A stretch of DNA of 64,000 bases, from contig JAFEKR010000010.1 in assembly GCA_019022495.1 (NCBI GenBank), positions 620,001 through 684,000 of the forward strand, in the 5' to 3' direction. Below, in pieces: positions 25,336 through 35,877 of this stretch. The notes below the pieces were generated by a model. The model saw only the letters and a list, made by a program, of their open reading frames with translations. It did no database searches and was not told the DNA's origin. Position 1 is the stretch's first letter. Every line of letters begins with the position of its first letter. This DNA is from Epichloe hybrida. Taxonomy: Eukaryota; Ascomycota; Sordariomycetes; Hypocreales; Clavicipitaceae. A program made the translations under genes and the position numbers.

Positions 25336-25807
25336 TATATGCTATAATACGCGCGCCTATAAACGCGCGTATTTGTAATAATAAGCATAAGGGATACAGG
25401 GGATCACAGGGATAAATAACATAATAAGGGATAATAATATTAGTTATCTAGGTAAAGGGACTATTTAATCTATAAAGAGATTACCTATAGCTAGATTCTT
25501 TTGTGGATCTTTATGCACGCCTAACTTTAGATTTTTAACTTAAATACCTAGCACTACTATAGCTACTATTGTGTTTACCTTAATAAGATAAATTAATAAG
25601 ATTATTTCCCTAACTTAACTAAAAAGTCACTTCTAATCTAACAGACTATTTAATCTAAATTGTCTCTATCTATAGAGACTAATTTAGCCATTATTGTGAT
25701 TGCTGCTATTAAGTTAATTAACCCTTCTGACGTGAGCAGACGTCACCGCTACCTATGACCGTGGGCTAGCATCGTGTCTTTTGGGGTGTTGTTTTCCGCT
25801 TGACAAA
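25336..25807 (+). repeat. Family B 3' LTR
   Basis: Begins TATATGCTATAATACGCGCG, the same as the 5' LTR after G-to-A changes, and ends TTGACAAA. Its right third (about 25680-25805) has kept many CpG and CpA sites that are mutated in the 5' LTR, for example around CGTGAGCAGACGTC. The two LTRs were therefore hit by RIP unequally along their length. Confidence 0.87.
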
Positions 25808-25811
25808 ATAT

Positions 25812-28800
25812 CTTTCTTTATTATTAGCTAATAATATTAGTTTATAATCTAATAAAGAGTTTTACTTACTCCTTAGTGCCTAGTAGTGGGGTTATTATAA
25901 GTTAGTAATAAAATTTCTTTCCTTATACCTAAAGGAATAAAAACATAATTCTTAAATATTAATAGCTTAGAGGGTTTAATTAACTATATTTAGGATATAA
26001 CTAGATTGCTACTTTTAAGTAACTTTAATTAAGCTATAGTAAAGTTATTACCTTACTATGCTTTATATAATAAGACTTAAATTAGGGGTTTTAATTCTAA
26101 GCTCTTTTCTAGAAAGTTAGAGTTAAACTTAAAAAAGGTTCTCTAAATAAATTAAATCCTAGCTATAATATCTCTATAAGTGATTAGTTTAATAAATACT
26201 TCTAGTCTTATAGGGATATAGATAAGTAATGTTTTTAAGGGGCGCCCTTGCCGCTTACTAGTAATAACCTATGCTAGTCTATCCCTATTAGTAATAGCTA
26301 GTCTAATAGGAAAATTAAAATAATTAAGTAATAAACAATACATACGCTAGGTACTCATAGTATTACTATAGCTAGCTTATTACTTATTAATAGAAGTATA
26401 AAAAGTATTAAATAACCTTACTAATATAACTCTTCTAAGATTATTTAGATTATTAGGTTCTTTAGGAATATAGTTAAGTTATGATTTTTTAAAACCCTAG
26501 ATATTAGCAGTATTATCGCAGTGTTATTATAACTAACTATTAGTTATATTAAGTGATGTTTTTATAGAGCCTATGGCATTAATAATATTACTATAGTGTT
26601 CCTATCTCTTAGTATCTATAAATTTAGATAAAAAGGTAAGAAGTTATATAATTACTACTTTCTCTTTCCTTACCTTACTTATAAAATCTAGTTTTCTTAA
26701 AAGTAAGTTAGTAGGATTTAATTTCCCTATATAATATATAATCTTAAAATTAAAAGGATAAAGCTTATTAAGCATAGTTACTTACTTACTAGTAAGCTTA
26801 GGCTTTATAGTAAGGTACTTATAGTTTAAATAATCTATAATAACTTTAATTATATAAGCTAAATAAGCAAGATAGTGTCTCTATATGCGAAAAGCCTCTT
26901 AGATAGCTAATAATTTACTATTAGGTATTAAATATTATAATTTAGTATTAGTTATCTTTCTTAACATAAACATAACTAAGTGCTAGTAACCTAGCACTAA
27001 TATTATGAGTATAGCCCTAATTATATATCTAGATATATCTATCTTCACTCTAAGATACATAAGTAAGTTAAAATACACTAAAATTAGCGCTTCCTAAAAT
27101 CTTTATTAAAGCTCTCTAAACGCTACTATCTCGCGGGGTTCTAGTTTAAATATTACTAGTTAATTCCCTCTAAGGTAATCTATTAATAGAATAATAACTT
27201 TACTATACTATTTAATAAAATAGCGGTAAAATCTAGTAAAACTAAGAAATAACTAAATATTAAAAACACTACGTGGTATTAGCTAGGTTATAATTGCTTT
27301 AACTCTTACTAGGTCTATTATAATACCTTTCTTTAATATCTTAAAGCCTAAAAATTTAACTTCCTTAACTAAAAATTAACACTTCTTAAGGTTAATAAAA
27401 AGACTTACCTCTCTAAACCTATATAAAACTTATTTAATATGCTTTATATAATCTTTAACCTTACTACTATATATTAGTATATTATCTAGATAAATAATAT
27501 AAGTCTTATTAATAAGTCGTTTAAGAGTATTATTAATATACTCCTAAAAAGTCACTAGTAAGTTAACTAGTTTAAATAGTATTACTAGATATTTAAAGTG
27601 GCTATATTAATAATAAAACGCTGTTTTTTACTTATTACCTAAGCAAATACATAGCTAGTAGTATGTATCTTTTAAATCTAAAACTATAAAAATAACTACG
27701 CTTACTAATTAATTAAGAATTTTAGTAATAAAGGGTAAAGGGGCCTTATTCTGAATTATGATCTTATTTAGGCCCTTATAATCTATATAAAGCCTTAATT
27801 TTCCTCCTTTCTTTAGAATAAATAAAATTAGGGCTCTAGCTAGGCTAACTAATCTTTTAATCTACCCTTTAAGCTATATACTTATAAGGTACTCTCTAAG
27901 AACCTCTAGCTCCCTTTTAGCTAAATTATATATAGGCCCCTAAGGTAGTGTTTTCCCCTCTTCTAATTTAATCATATAAGTATAACCTCCTAGTTTAGGA
28001 AGCTTACTTACTAACTCTTTAGAAAAAACATTTATAAACTCCCTATATTCTTCTAGGATTATTAATGTAAGGCACTTAGTGCTCTTATTCTAATTTAACA
28101 TAGCTTCTTTACTACTTATGTTTTCTAAAATTAGTAAAACTATAATACCTTTACTTTTTTACTATAAATAAGTATACTTAAGGATTTATATAGTTACTTT
28201 ACTATTTATTTATATATTTATTACTACTAGGTTCTCTAATTAGCCTTCTCCTTTTCCTTTTTAATTTTTATTTTCTAGAATACTTAGCCTAATCTTTATT
28301 ACTCCTAATAATAAAGTAACTACTACTATTTTTTTCTCTTTATATACTTACCACTTATAATAAGTAAAGGAAAGATATTTTATTATTACTAGATATCTCT
28401 AGTATTTATGCTCCTAATATATAATTATAGGTAAATACTCTTTAATCTAGTTTATACCTAGAATTATCCCTTTACCTATATTAGTAATAAAGTAGCTAAC
28501 TTAGTAAACCTTTATAAATCCTATACTATTTTTTATCTTAACTAATTTTTTTAGAATTCCTTAATATAAAATCACTTTTTTGCTTATACTCTCTAATATC
28601 CTATTTAATTAGATTATATTCTCCTAATCCTTTTTTAATAATAATTTTAGATAAATTATTAAAGACTATATACCTATATTAAATAGCGCTTATATAGCTA
28701 ATTACTAGTTATCTTATTATAGAGATACCTATATTCTTATTCTATTATCTATAGGGTATTTTATAGTAAGATTATATTCCTAGGTTTATACTAATTAAAC

Positions 28801-29950
28801 TAGTATTATATTAGGAGATATAGCTTTATTATTACTTTCCTTATGCTTCTTAGTTATATATTTAGTACTTTTATAGGTAAAATAATCTAGTGCCTAATAA
28901 GTTAGTATAGCGTGCCTAGGCTTTCTATATTTATAGTATACTAAGGATAATCTTCTCCCTTAGTCTTTACTTTATTACTATGCCTTATTTATAAGTAATA
29001 TAAAATAAGAGCATTACCTCTTTCTTTTAGAGTCCTAACCTTTTTTATTATTTTAGCCTAAACCTATTATAACCTTTGCTTTCTTACCCTAGCCTTATAG
29101 TTAGCTTTAGGTTATTAAAATCTCTTAACTAATTATTTACTTCCTTATAGCGTTATTTAAGCTATTTAGAAAAATTATAATTCTTAGATATATAGGGATT
29201 TCTTTAGGTAATTTAGCTTTTACCTTATCCTAGGCTTATATAAAGGATTAAAATAATTAGCTATTCTTTTACCTAAGATTTAGTAATAACCTTATTACTT
29301 CTAAGTGTCTTATACTTATATCTATTATTCTAGTTTTTAACTATTCTAGGAAATTTACCTAGGTAATTAATAAATAATTTACATGCCTATTTATAGCTAT
29401 ATAATACATTTACTATTACTTTATATTACTAGCTAGGTAGCTGCTTATATACACTACCTTAGTTATATTATCCTTAAAGGTATAGTAATTTAATTTAAAT
29501 AGTATATCTAAGTTTACTAAGAAATTCTATAGGCTTTTATATATTTCCCCTTTATATATAGGCATTTTTATCTATATTTTAATAAGACTACCTTACTATA
29601 TAATTACTACTATATTACTATAAACTATAGGTAAAATCATAGCTAATGTTTAAGGGGTAATTATAGGTCTAGTTTAAGGTCTAGCTAATCCTAGATTTAT
29701 CTTAAGCTCTCTAATTTATACCTTTATCTATAAGACCTCTTATCTTCTCTAAAGGTAATATAGCTTAGATTATATAACCTTATAGTGTTACTATAATGCC
29801 CTTTTTTCTTTAGTTATATTATCTATACCTTTACTTAAATTAGGATTAAGTAGCGTTTATTACACCCTATTATCTATAGTTCTAGATTATAAGGGTTCTT
29901 TATCTCCCTAATTATCTATAGCTTTATTATTATAAGGTACTAGTGTGTTT
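25812..29950 (-). pseudogene. Family A gag-pol relic (zinc knuckle, RT)
   Basis: Minus-strand frames, read through RIP stops, show a gag zinc knuckle at 28897-28938 whose Cx2Cx4Hx4C spacing is exact, with all three Cys now Tyr and the His kept. Then comes a typical Ty3/gypsy reverse transcriptase at about 28000-27180: 'KGGKLRLYIDYKGLNKIIIQN', split here as 'GGKLRLYIDYKGLNKI' and 'NKAPLPFI'; 'DLKDTYYxLCICLGNKxKTAFYY'; 'SHFKYLVILFKLVNLLVTF'; the catalytic box as 'YLDNILIYS' at about 27464-27492 (second Asp to Asn); and 'LFINLKKCxFLVKEVKFLGF'. RNase H and part of integrase should follow towards 25812, where the family B insertion cuts the element. Dead copy. Confidence 0.85.
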
Positions 29951-30030
29951 CTTATAGATCTTTAGAGTATTAGCTATATAATAATCTAGCTAATAGTTTA
30001 TATCCTTAAAAAGGTTAAGAGAGATTAATT

Positions 30031-30300
30031 TATTATAGCTTATACTAAAAGGTTAAGAATAAAGTAATAGCTAAGACTATTATAGTTATTACTAGATAGA
30101 TACTAGCTAGGGGTAGGTACATAAAGGTTTTAATCTCTAACCTAGCACTAATAATATGCGTAGTCTTTAATAAATACCTTGCTTTATAAGCATATAGCTA
30201 TCTTATAGCTAGCTAGCCTCTTTGTTATTCGCACGGCCTAAAGGTTCTCCGAAGACCCGCTTCGATAAACATCCTATCTTTGACCTCTGCGCTCTTAACA
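30031..30300 (-). repeat. Family A LTR, right (5') LTR of copy 1
   Basis: 270 bp, starting TATTATAGCTTATAC (RIP-changed TGTCATGGCTTGCAC) and ending CTCTTAACA. The left two thirds are RIPped but the last 80 bp (30220-30300) keep CpG and CpA sites (CGCACGGCC, GACCCGCTTCGATAAAC), a sharp internal change of state. Confidence 0.88.
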
Positions 30301-30582
30301 ATATAACCTTTATATATTATTTTTCTAATTTATAAGTATAATAACTTTTCTTAAAGCTTTAAACTTATATATTACTTAATACTATATAATCTTTTATAAT
30401 ATATATAAAAAGTTAATCCCTTCTAGGTAAATCTTAGTTAATAGTAAGCTAGGATAAGATATTTCTTATAGAATTACCTTAGGTACCTAAAACTAATAAT
30501 CTAGATCTATTACTATCTAGGGTAAAGTAGTATATAGTAAAGTAAGTAAAGTAAGTATAGTAAATTCTAGGTAAAGCATTAC

Positions 30583-30991
30583 CAGAGTATTGCACTACAA
30601 TTGATTTGTAGTGTATTTTTTATTTAACAAATAATATATATCTAATCTTAGAAAATATATAGAGATATAAAACTTTTTTTTAGATAGATAACTAAAAAAC
30701 TACAATGTAGTTATATATAAAAGTGGGCCTAAAAGCGGACAGCTCGCCTATGAATTAGAAAAACTACATTTTACTACATTTTAGCACTAAGTATACATCA
30801 CAAATGTAGTTTTTCTAATTTAAAGGCAAGGGGTTCACTTTTAGACCTAATTTTTATATATAGTATTTTTCTTAGGATTTATCTCTATAGGATTACGTAG
30901 TTAAAAGGATAATCTATTTTATTATAAGCTAGCTATAAAATTAAATATAAAAACTACAAAACACACTACACTAACTACAAACAATACTCTG
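30583..30991. mobile_element. hAT-type non-autonomous element 1 (409 bp)
   Basis: The 10 bp terminal inverted repeats CAGAGTATTG ... CAATACTCTG are flanked by a perfect 8 bp target duplication AGCATTAC (30575-30582 and 30992-30999). CAGAG-type ends with 8 bp duplications are the hallmark of hAT DNA transposons. It is too short for a transposase, so it is a MITE. Its interior holds a hairpin with 19 bp perfect arms (30753-30771 and 30802-30820) inside a longer imperfect inverted repeat (about 30700-30885). TGTAG/CTACA motifs cluster near both ends, as subterminal transposase sites do in hAT elements. Confidence 0.88.
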
Positions 30992-31852
30992 AGCATTACC
31001 CTCTAACTAGGCTAAGGTAAAATATTTAGGGGCATCTAAAAACGCCTTTTAAGCTACTTATACTCTTAATTTGATATCTTTATATATTAGTAGCTATATA
31101 GTAATTTAATCTTTAAAGAGCTATTACTATAACTCCTATTAGACTAAATTAATGATAATTAGTATTAAATATATATAGTCATAGGAGTTAATAAATTCTA
31201 ATATATAAACTTACCTTTCCTTCCCCTTATTATAGCTAATAATATAAGTAACTCTAGTACTATCCTAGCTACTAAACCTAATCTAACTAAACTTAATATT
31301 ATTACTAAGGTACAGAGTATTGCACTACAATGTGTATTGTATTGTATTATTTGTATTGTATTGTATTAAATACAATACAATACAAAATACAATACAAATT
31401 ATTTTGTAGTAAATATAATAAATACAAATTAATTTGTAGTAACTACACTAACTATAAACAATACAAATGTATTGTTAGGTAAAAAAAAAGTATAACTTTT
31501 TATTAACTAAGGTTATTATTAGGATTAATAGAAAATTAGTTAATAGAACCCTTATATCATTAGCTATTTTATCTAATTAGTTATATAATTTATAATATTA
31601 TACTATTTTGTTAATTTTACTATAACTAGGGTTATATATAATATTATAACTTTTTAATAATACTACTATACTTAATACTTTATTTTACTAATATAGCTTA
31701 AAGAAAAACCTTCTTATTATATTATTTACTATTTTTATTAATTGTTTTCTATTTCTATAAATTATTATTATTACTTATTTAAAAAAAAAACTGTAAACTA
31801 AAGTAATTACATAAAATAAACTACTAATTAGCTTACTACAAGTACCTTATTA

Positions 31853-33290
31853 TAGGTTATTATAGCTTAGAATAGCTTAGAATAGCTTATATTAGCTTAT
31901 ATTAGCTTATATTAGCTTACAATAGCATATATTAGGTTATAATAGTATATTATAGCTTAAGATAGCTTATACTAGCTTATACTAGCTTAAGATAGCTTAT
32001 ACTAGCTTATACTAGCTTAAGATAGCTTATACTAGCTTATACTAGCTTAAGATAGCTTATACTAGCTTATACTAGCTTATACTAGCTTACACTAGCTTAA
32101 GATAGCTTATACTAGCTTATACTAGCTTATACTAGCTTATACTAGCTTATACTAGCTTATACTAGCTTATACTAGCTTATACTAGCTTACACTAGCTTAA
32201 GATAGCGTATACTAGCTTATACTAGCTTAAGATAGCTTACACTAGCTTAAGATAGCTTATACTAGCTTATACTAGCTTATACTAGCTTATACTAGCTTAT
32301 ACTAGCTTATACTAGCTTAAGATAGCTTATACTAGCTTATACTAGCTTATACTAGCTTAAGATAGCTTATACTAGCTTAAGATAGCTTATACTAGCTTAT
32401 ACTAGCTTAAGATAGCTTACACTAGCTTATACTAGCTTATACTAGCTTATACTAGCTTATACTAGCTTACACTAGCTTATACTAGCTTATACTAGCTTAT
32501 ACTAGCTTATACTAGCTTATACTAGCTTATACTAGCTTACACTAGCTTAAGATAGCGTATACTAGCTTATACTAGCTTATACTAGCTTAATATAGCTTAT
32601 AATAGCTTATAATAGCTTTAACATAGCTTATATTAGCTTATAATAACTTTATAATAACTTAGAACAGCTTAAGATAGCTTAACATAGTTTATATTAGCTT
32701 ATAATAACTTTAAATAGCTTATACTAGCTTAGAATAGCTTGTAATAGCTTATATTAGCTTCTAATAGCTTCTACTAGCTTAGAATAGCTTAGAATAGCTT
32801 ATAATAGCTTAGAATAGCTTCTAATAGCTTCTACTAGCTTAGAATAGCTTATAATAGCTTATAATAGCTTAGAATAGCTTCTAATAGCTTTTACTAGCTT
32901 AGAATAGCTTAGGTTAGCTTAGAATAGCTTATAATAGCTTAGAATAGCTTATATTAGCTTAGACTAGTTTAGAATAGCTTAGAATAGCTTATATTAGGTT
33001 ATAATAGTATATTATAGCTTACAATAGCTTATAATAGCTTAGAATAGCTTATATTAGCTTAGAATAGCTTAGAATAGCTTAGAATAGCTTAGAATAGCTT
33101 AGAATAGCTTATATTAGCTTATGTTAGCTTATATTAGCTTATGTTAGCTTATATTAGCTTATAATAGCATATATTAGGTTATAATAGTATATTATAGCTT
33201 ACAATAGCTTATAATAGCTTATACTAGCTTATACTAGCTTAGAATAGCTTAGAATAGCTTAGAGTAGGTTAGAATAGCTTAGAATAGCTT
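31853..33290. repeat. 10 bp minisatellite array, unit AGCTTATACT and variants
   Basis: About 140 tandem 10 bp units. The core (about 31960-32590) is almost pure AGCTTATACT with AGCTTAAGAT units interspersed. Part of it (about 31962-32070) shows a 30 bp higher-order pattern of one AAGAT unit and two TATACT units. The flanks are more diverged (AGCTTAGAAT, AGCTTATATT, AGCTTATAAT, AGCTTCTACT). A few units read AGCTTACACT (for example near 32087, 32187, 32237 and 32413), keeping a CpA. No spacers, so it is not a CRISPR array. Confidence 0.95.
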
Positions 33291-33602
33291 AAAATACTAA
33301 TATTACTTAGAATATTATTAGTGTTAAAGTTTAATAAAATATATATAACTAATAAATAAATAAAATATAAATACTAGTAATTATAAGTAAATTACTATAG
33401 TAAAAGCTATAGTTTTTAATAACTTAGTATTTTAAGGTTTTTAAAAATATTAATATTATAAAAATGTTTTCTTTTTTATGTTTTTTAAAATAATAATAAA
33501 AGTAAGATAATAGTAATAATAGTAATAATAGTAATTAAGGTTATTAAGGTTATTAAGGTTATTAAAGTTATTAAAGTTATTAAATCTATTATAATAAGTA
33601 TA

Positions 33603-33716
33603 TATATATTCTTTACGCTAGATAGCTAATTAAGTAGCTAGTCCTAGTACTCTAACCGCTTAGTTAAGAGGGAAAACCCTATACTAGGAAGAAAAACCCC
33701 CTTATGTCTATATACC
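33603..33716 (-). mobile_element. SINE-like small retroposon, copy 1
   Basis: A 114 bp insertion flanked by a perfect 14 bp direct repeat TTATAATAAGTATA (33589-33602 and 33717-33730), the kind of variable-length duplication left by target-primed retrotransposition. The same sequence recurs at about 38705-38971. On the minus strand it contains TAACTAAGCGGTTAGAGTA, which fits a tRNA-type A box; a convincing B box is not seen, possibly because of RIP. The minus-strand 3' end is AT-rich. Recognition as a SINE is inference; the mobile nature is well supported. Confidence 0.6.
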
Positions 33717-34398
33717 TTATAATAAGTATAGTATATTATATAAAAGTTAGTCTTACTATTATTTTTAAAAATAAGTTAAACTTATTTCTATAGCTTATTT
33801 AAGCTATATAGGGTAACTAAAATATACTATTAAGAATCTATTAAAATATTATAAATATTATAAATATTTTCTATTATATTCTTTCTTTATATATTATTAT
33901 AATAAGATATATAAAGTTACTATATATAACTTCTTAAAGCTTTAGAATTATAAAGCTTAAAGTAATATTTAATTAGTTTAAATAGTAAATAAATAGTTTA
34001 AGCTTTTTTTAAGTTCTTATTTTATTAATAATAATATTTAAGTACTAAGTATATAGTCTATTAACTTATAGATATTTATTTAGATTTCTAATTTAATTTA
34101 ATTATATTAGTTTAGGGTATTTTTTAATTAAATTAATTAAATTAATAAAGAAATATAAAATAATTCCTAATAATAGTAAATAAAATAATTAGAAGGCTTT
34201 TCTTAAAGTTATATTAGTAAAATAAAGTAATAAGTATAATAGTATTATTAAAAAGTTATAATATTATATATAACACTAGTTATAGTAAAATGTTTAAAAT
34301 AATATAATATTATAAATTATATAACTAATTAGATAAAATAGCTAATAATAAAAGGTTTCTATTAACTAATTCTCTTTTAATCCTAATAATAACCTTAG

Positions 34399-34598
34399 CT
34401 AATAAAAAGTCCTGCCTTTTTTTTTACCTAACAATACATTTGTATTGTTTGTAGTTAGTGTAGTTACTACACTAACTACACTACAAAATAATTTGTATTT
34501 AATACAATACAATATAATAAATATAAATTTTTTCAAATACAATATAAATACAAATTTTTCCGAAAAAATACAATAAATACAATACAAATAATACTCTG
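34399..34598 (-). repeat. Right inverted terminus of hAT element 2
   Basis: The outer part of the right inverted repeat holds many CTACA/TACAATA motifs, matching TGTAGT/TATTGTA motifs of the left end. A 62-codon open frame here (34399-34587) is Phe/Tyr/Ile-rich, is a by-product of this low-complexity sequence, and is not called as a gene. Confidence 0.6.
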
Positions 34599-34859
34599 CT
34601 AAGGTATAGTATATAAAAACTATAGTTATTACTTTACTTAAGGAAGCTAAGAACTTTAAGAAATAGGAGATTTTAATCTAAATATAAGTCTATATTATAT
34701 AGCTTATACTATACTTAACTAAAATAACCTTATAGTTCTAAGAGACTAATAAGTATTATAATATTCTCTCTTTTGTTATATAGTAAAGCCTCTCCTTATA
34801 AGTCTAAGAGAATTTAATATATATAGGATAGACTAATATAATACTAGTTACTAAAATAA

Positions 34860-35079
34860 TGTAAGGGCTTAGGCTTTGCCTAAGCATTGTCCGTATAGTA
34901 GTTAGAGAGGGGATTAGTAAAAGTAGTTAGGGTAAGGAAAAGGGGGGCTTATATAAGTGGCTTAGGAGGTATAAGGGGTACTACTACGGATAGCCTCTTA
35001 CCCTTTCTCCTTTCCTCCTTAAGTCTCTTAATACTATATTGACACCCTATCGCAGTCGCCTAGGGGCTAGTCCATAACA
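34860..35079 (+). repeat. Solo LTR of a third family (C), 220 bp
   Basis: Begins TGTAAGGGCTTAGG and ends GTCCATAACA, flanked by perfect 5 bp duplications AATAA (34855-34859 and 35080-35084). It keeps many CpA, TpG and CpG sites (CTATCGCAGTCGCC) in the middle of RIPped DNA. No internal element sequence is attached, so it is a solo LTR left after recombination. Strand is nominal. Confidence 0.8.
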
Positions 35080-35304
35080 AATAATATAATTAATTAAAAG
35101 TGATTATAGTTTTAAGGCTAATTTAGCTATTATTAAACTACTATAATAGTTCTCTTAGTCTAAGAGAGCTAATTTCTCTATAACATAAGCTTAGCTAGAT
35201 GACTAATAGAACCTTTAGAACTAAATCTATAAGATTAAAAAATAACATAAAAAATCCCTAATATTATTTAGGTATTATAGATTATTAAAGTAATTAAATG
35301 TTTA

Positions 35305-35500
35305 TACTAGGAGAGCAGAGGTTAGAAATAGGATATTTATTAAAGCAAGTCTTTAGAGAACCTTTAGGCCATATAAATAATAAAGAGGCTAGCTAGCTAT
35401 AAGATAGCTATATACTTATAAAGTAAGGTATTTATTAAAGACTATATATATTATTAGTGCTAGGTTAAAGATTAAAACCTTTATATACTTACCTCTAGCT
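35305..35500 (+). repeat. Truncated family A LTR, inverted
   Basis: It matches the first 196 bp of the inverted family A LTR (compare 40201-40396), starting TACTAGGAG and stopping at CCTCTAGCT, where another family A LTR begins at 35501. The later copy probably inserted into this LTR. Confidence 0.75.
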
Positions 35501-35877
35501 TGTCACGGCTTATTCCGAAAGGTTATACATCGAAGTGATAGCTAAGATTATACGTAGTCACTACTAGATAGATACTAGCTAAGGGTAGGTGCGTAAAGGT
35601 TTTAATCGCTAACCTAGTACTAATAATATATATATCTTTAATAAATACCTTACTTTATAAGTGTATAGCTATCTTATAGCTAGCTAGCCTCTTTATTATC
35701 TATATAGCCTAAAGGTTCTTTAAAGACTTACTTTAAAAAATATCCTATTTTTAACCTTTACGCTCCTAATATAATACCTTCCTTATATATAATTAACCTT
35801 AATTATAAAATAAGTTACTTACTTAAGGTATAGTTACTATATTAAAGCTTATTAAGAAAATAAGATAAGGTACCTTA
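35501..35877 (-). mobile_element. Family A LTR plus 106 bp of internal sequence, interrupted
   Basis: An LTR (35501-35771, starting TGTCACGGC and ending CCTAATA) followed by the polypurine complement and 106 bp of family A internal sequence, which ends abruptly at GGTACCTTA where another LTR of the same family starts (35878). The 106 bp are repeated after that second LTR. The simplest reading is a family A element that inserted into the internal region of an earlier family A element. Confidence 0.75.

Larger units (their letters stand above)
13849..25807 (+). mobile_element. Ty3/gypsy element, family B, nested inside family A
   Basis: Two direct LTRs of equal length (about 472 bp, 13849-14320 and 25336-25807) flank about 11 kb. 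A polypurine run (AGTTAGGGAGGTAT) abuts the right LTR, so the element reads left to right. ATAT occurs immediately outside both ends (13845-13848 and 25808-25811), and family A copy 2 has the unoccupied site with a single ATAT near 42257-42260, which proves the nesting. If the LTR ends at the more usual ...ACA (25805), the duplication would be imperfect. Plus-strand gag-pol relics with zinc knuckle, reverse transcriptase, RNase H and integrase are described separately. At about 12 kb it is long for a fungal gypsy element. Confidence 0.88.
10466..30300 (-). mobile_element. Ty3/gypsy element, family A copy 1, split by a nested element
   Basis: Two direct 270 bp LTRs (10466-10735 and 30031-30300) bound the element, and the 5 bp outside both ends are ATATA (10461-10465 and 30301-30305), a perfect target-site duplication. 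On the minus strand, a polypurine run GGGGGGTATTA abuts the LTR at 10735, so the element runs from right (5') to left (3'). After subtraction of the nested family B element (about 11.96 kb) its length is about 7.9 kb, normal for a gypsy element. Gag and pol relics lie at 25812-29950. All frames are destroyed by RIP, so the copy is dead. Family membership follows from the reverse transcriptase order of motifs. Confidence 0.88.
31313..34598. mobile_element. hAT-type element 2 (3.3 kb) carrying a minisatellite array
   Basis: The ends are CAGAGTATTGCACTAC ... CAATAATACTCTG-like (right end AAATAATACTCTG), and the flanks are a perfect 8 bp duplication CTAAGGTA (31305-31312 and 34599-34606). The terminal about 445 bp on each side (31313 to about 31760, and about 34155-34598) are imperfect inverted repeats of each other; for example CTAATTAGTTATATAATTTA on the left recurs inverted on the right. 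That gives it a fold-back structure. The interior holds the 1.4 kb minisatellite (31853-33290), a 9 bp tandem TTATTAAGG repeat (about 33532-33586) and a SINE-like insertion (33603-33716). I see no transposase relic, so it is non-autonomous. The hAT call rests on the ends and the duplication. Confidence 0.85.

Noticed and set aside
31853..33290. CRISPR-like regular repeat array
   Set aside because: The 10 bp units are directly adjacent with no unique spacers, and the genome is eukaryotic; it is a minisatellite.
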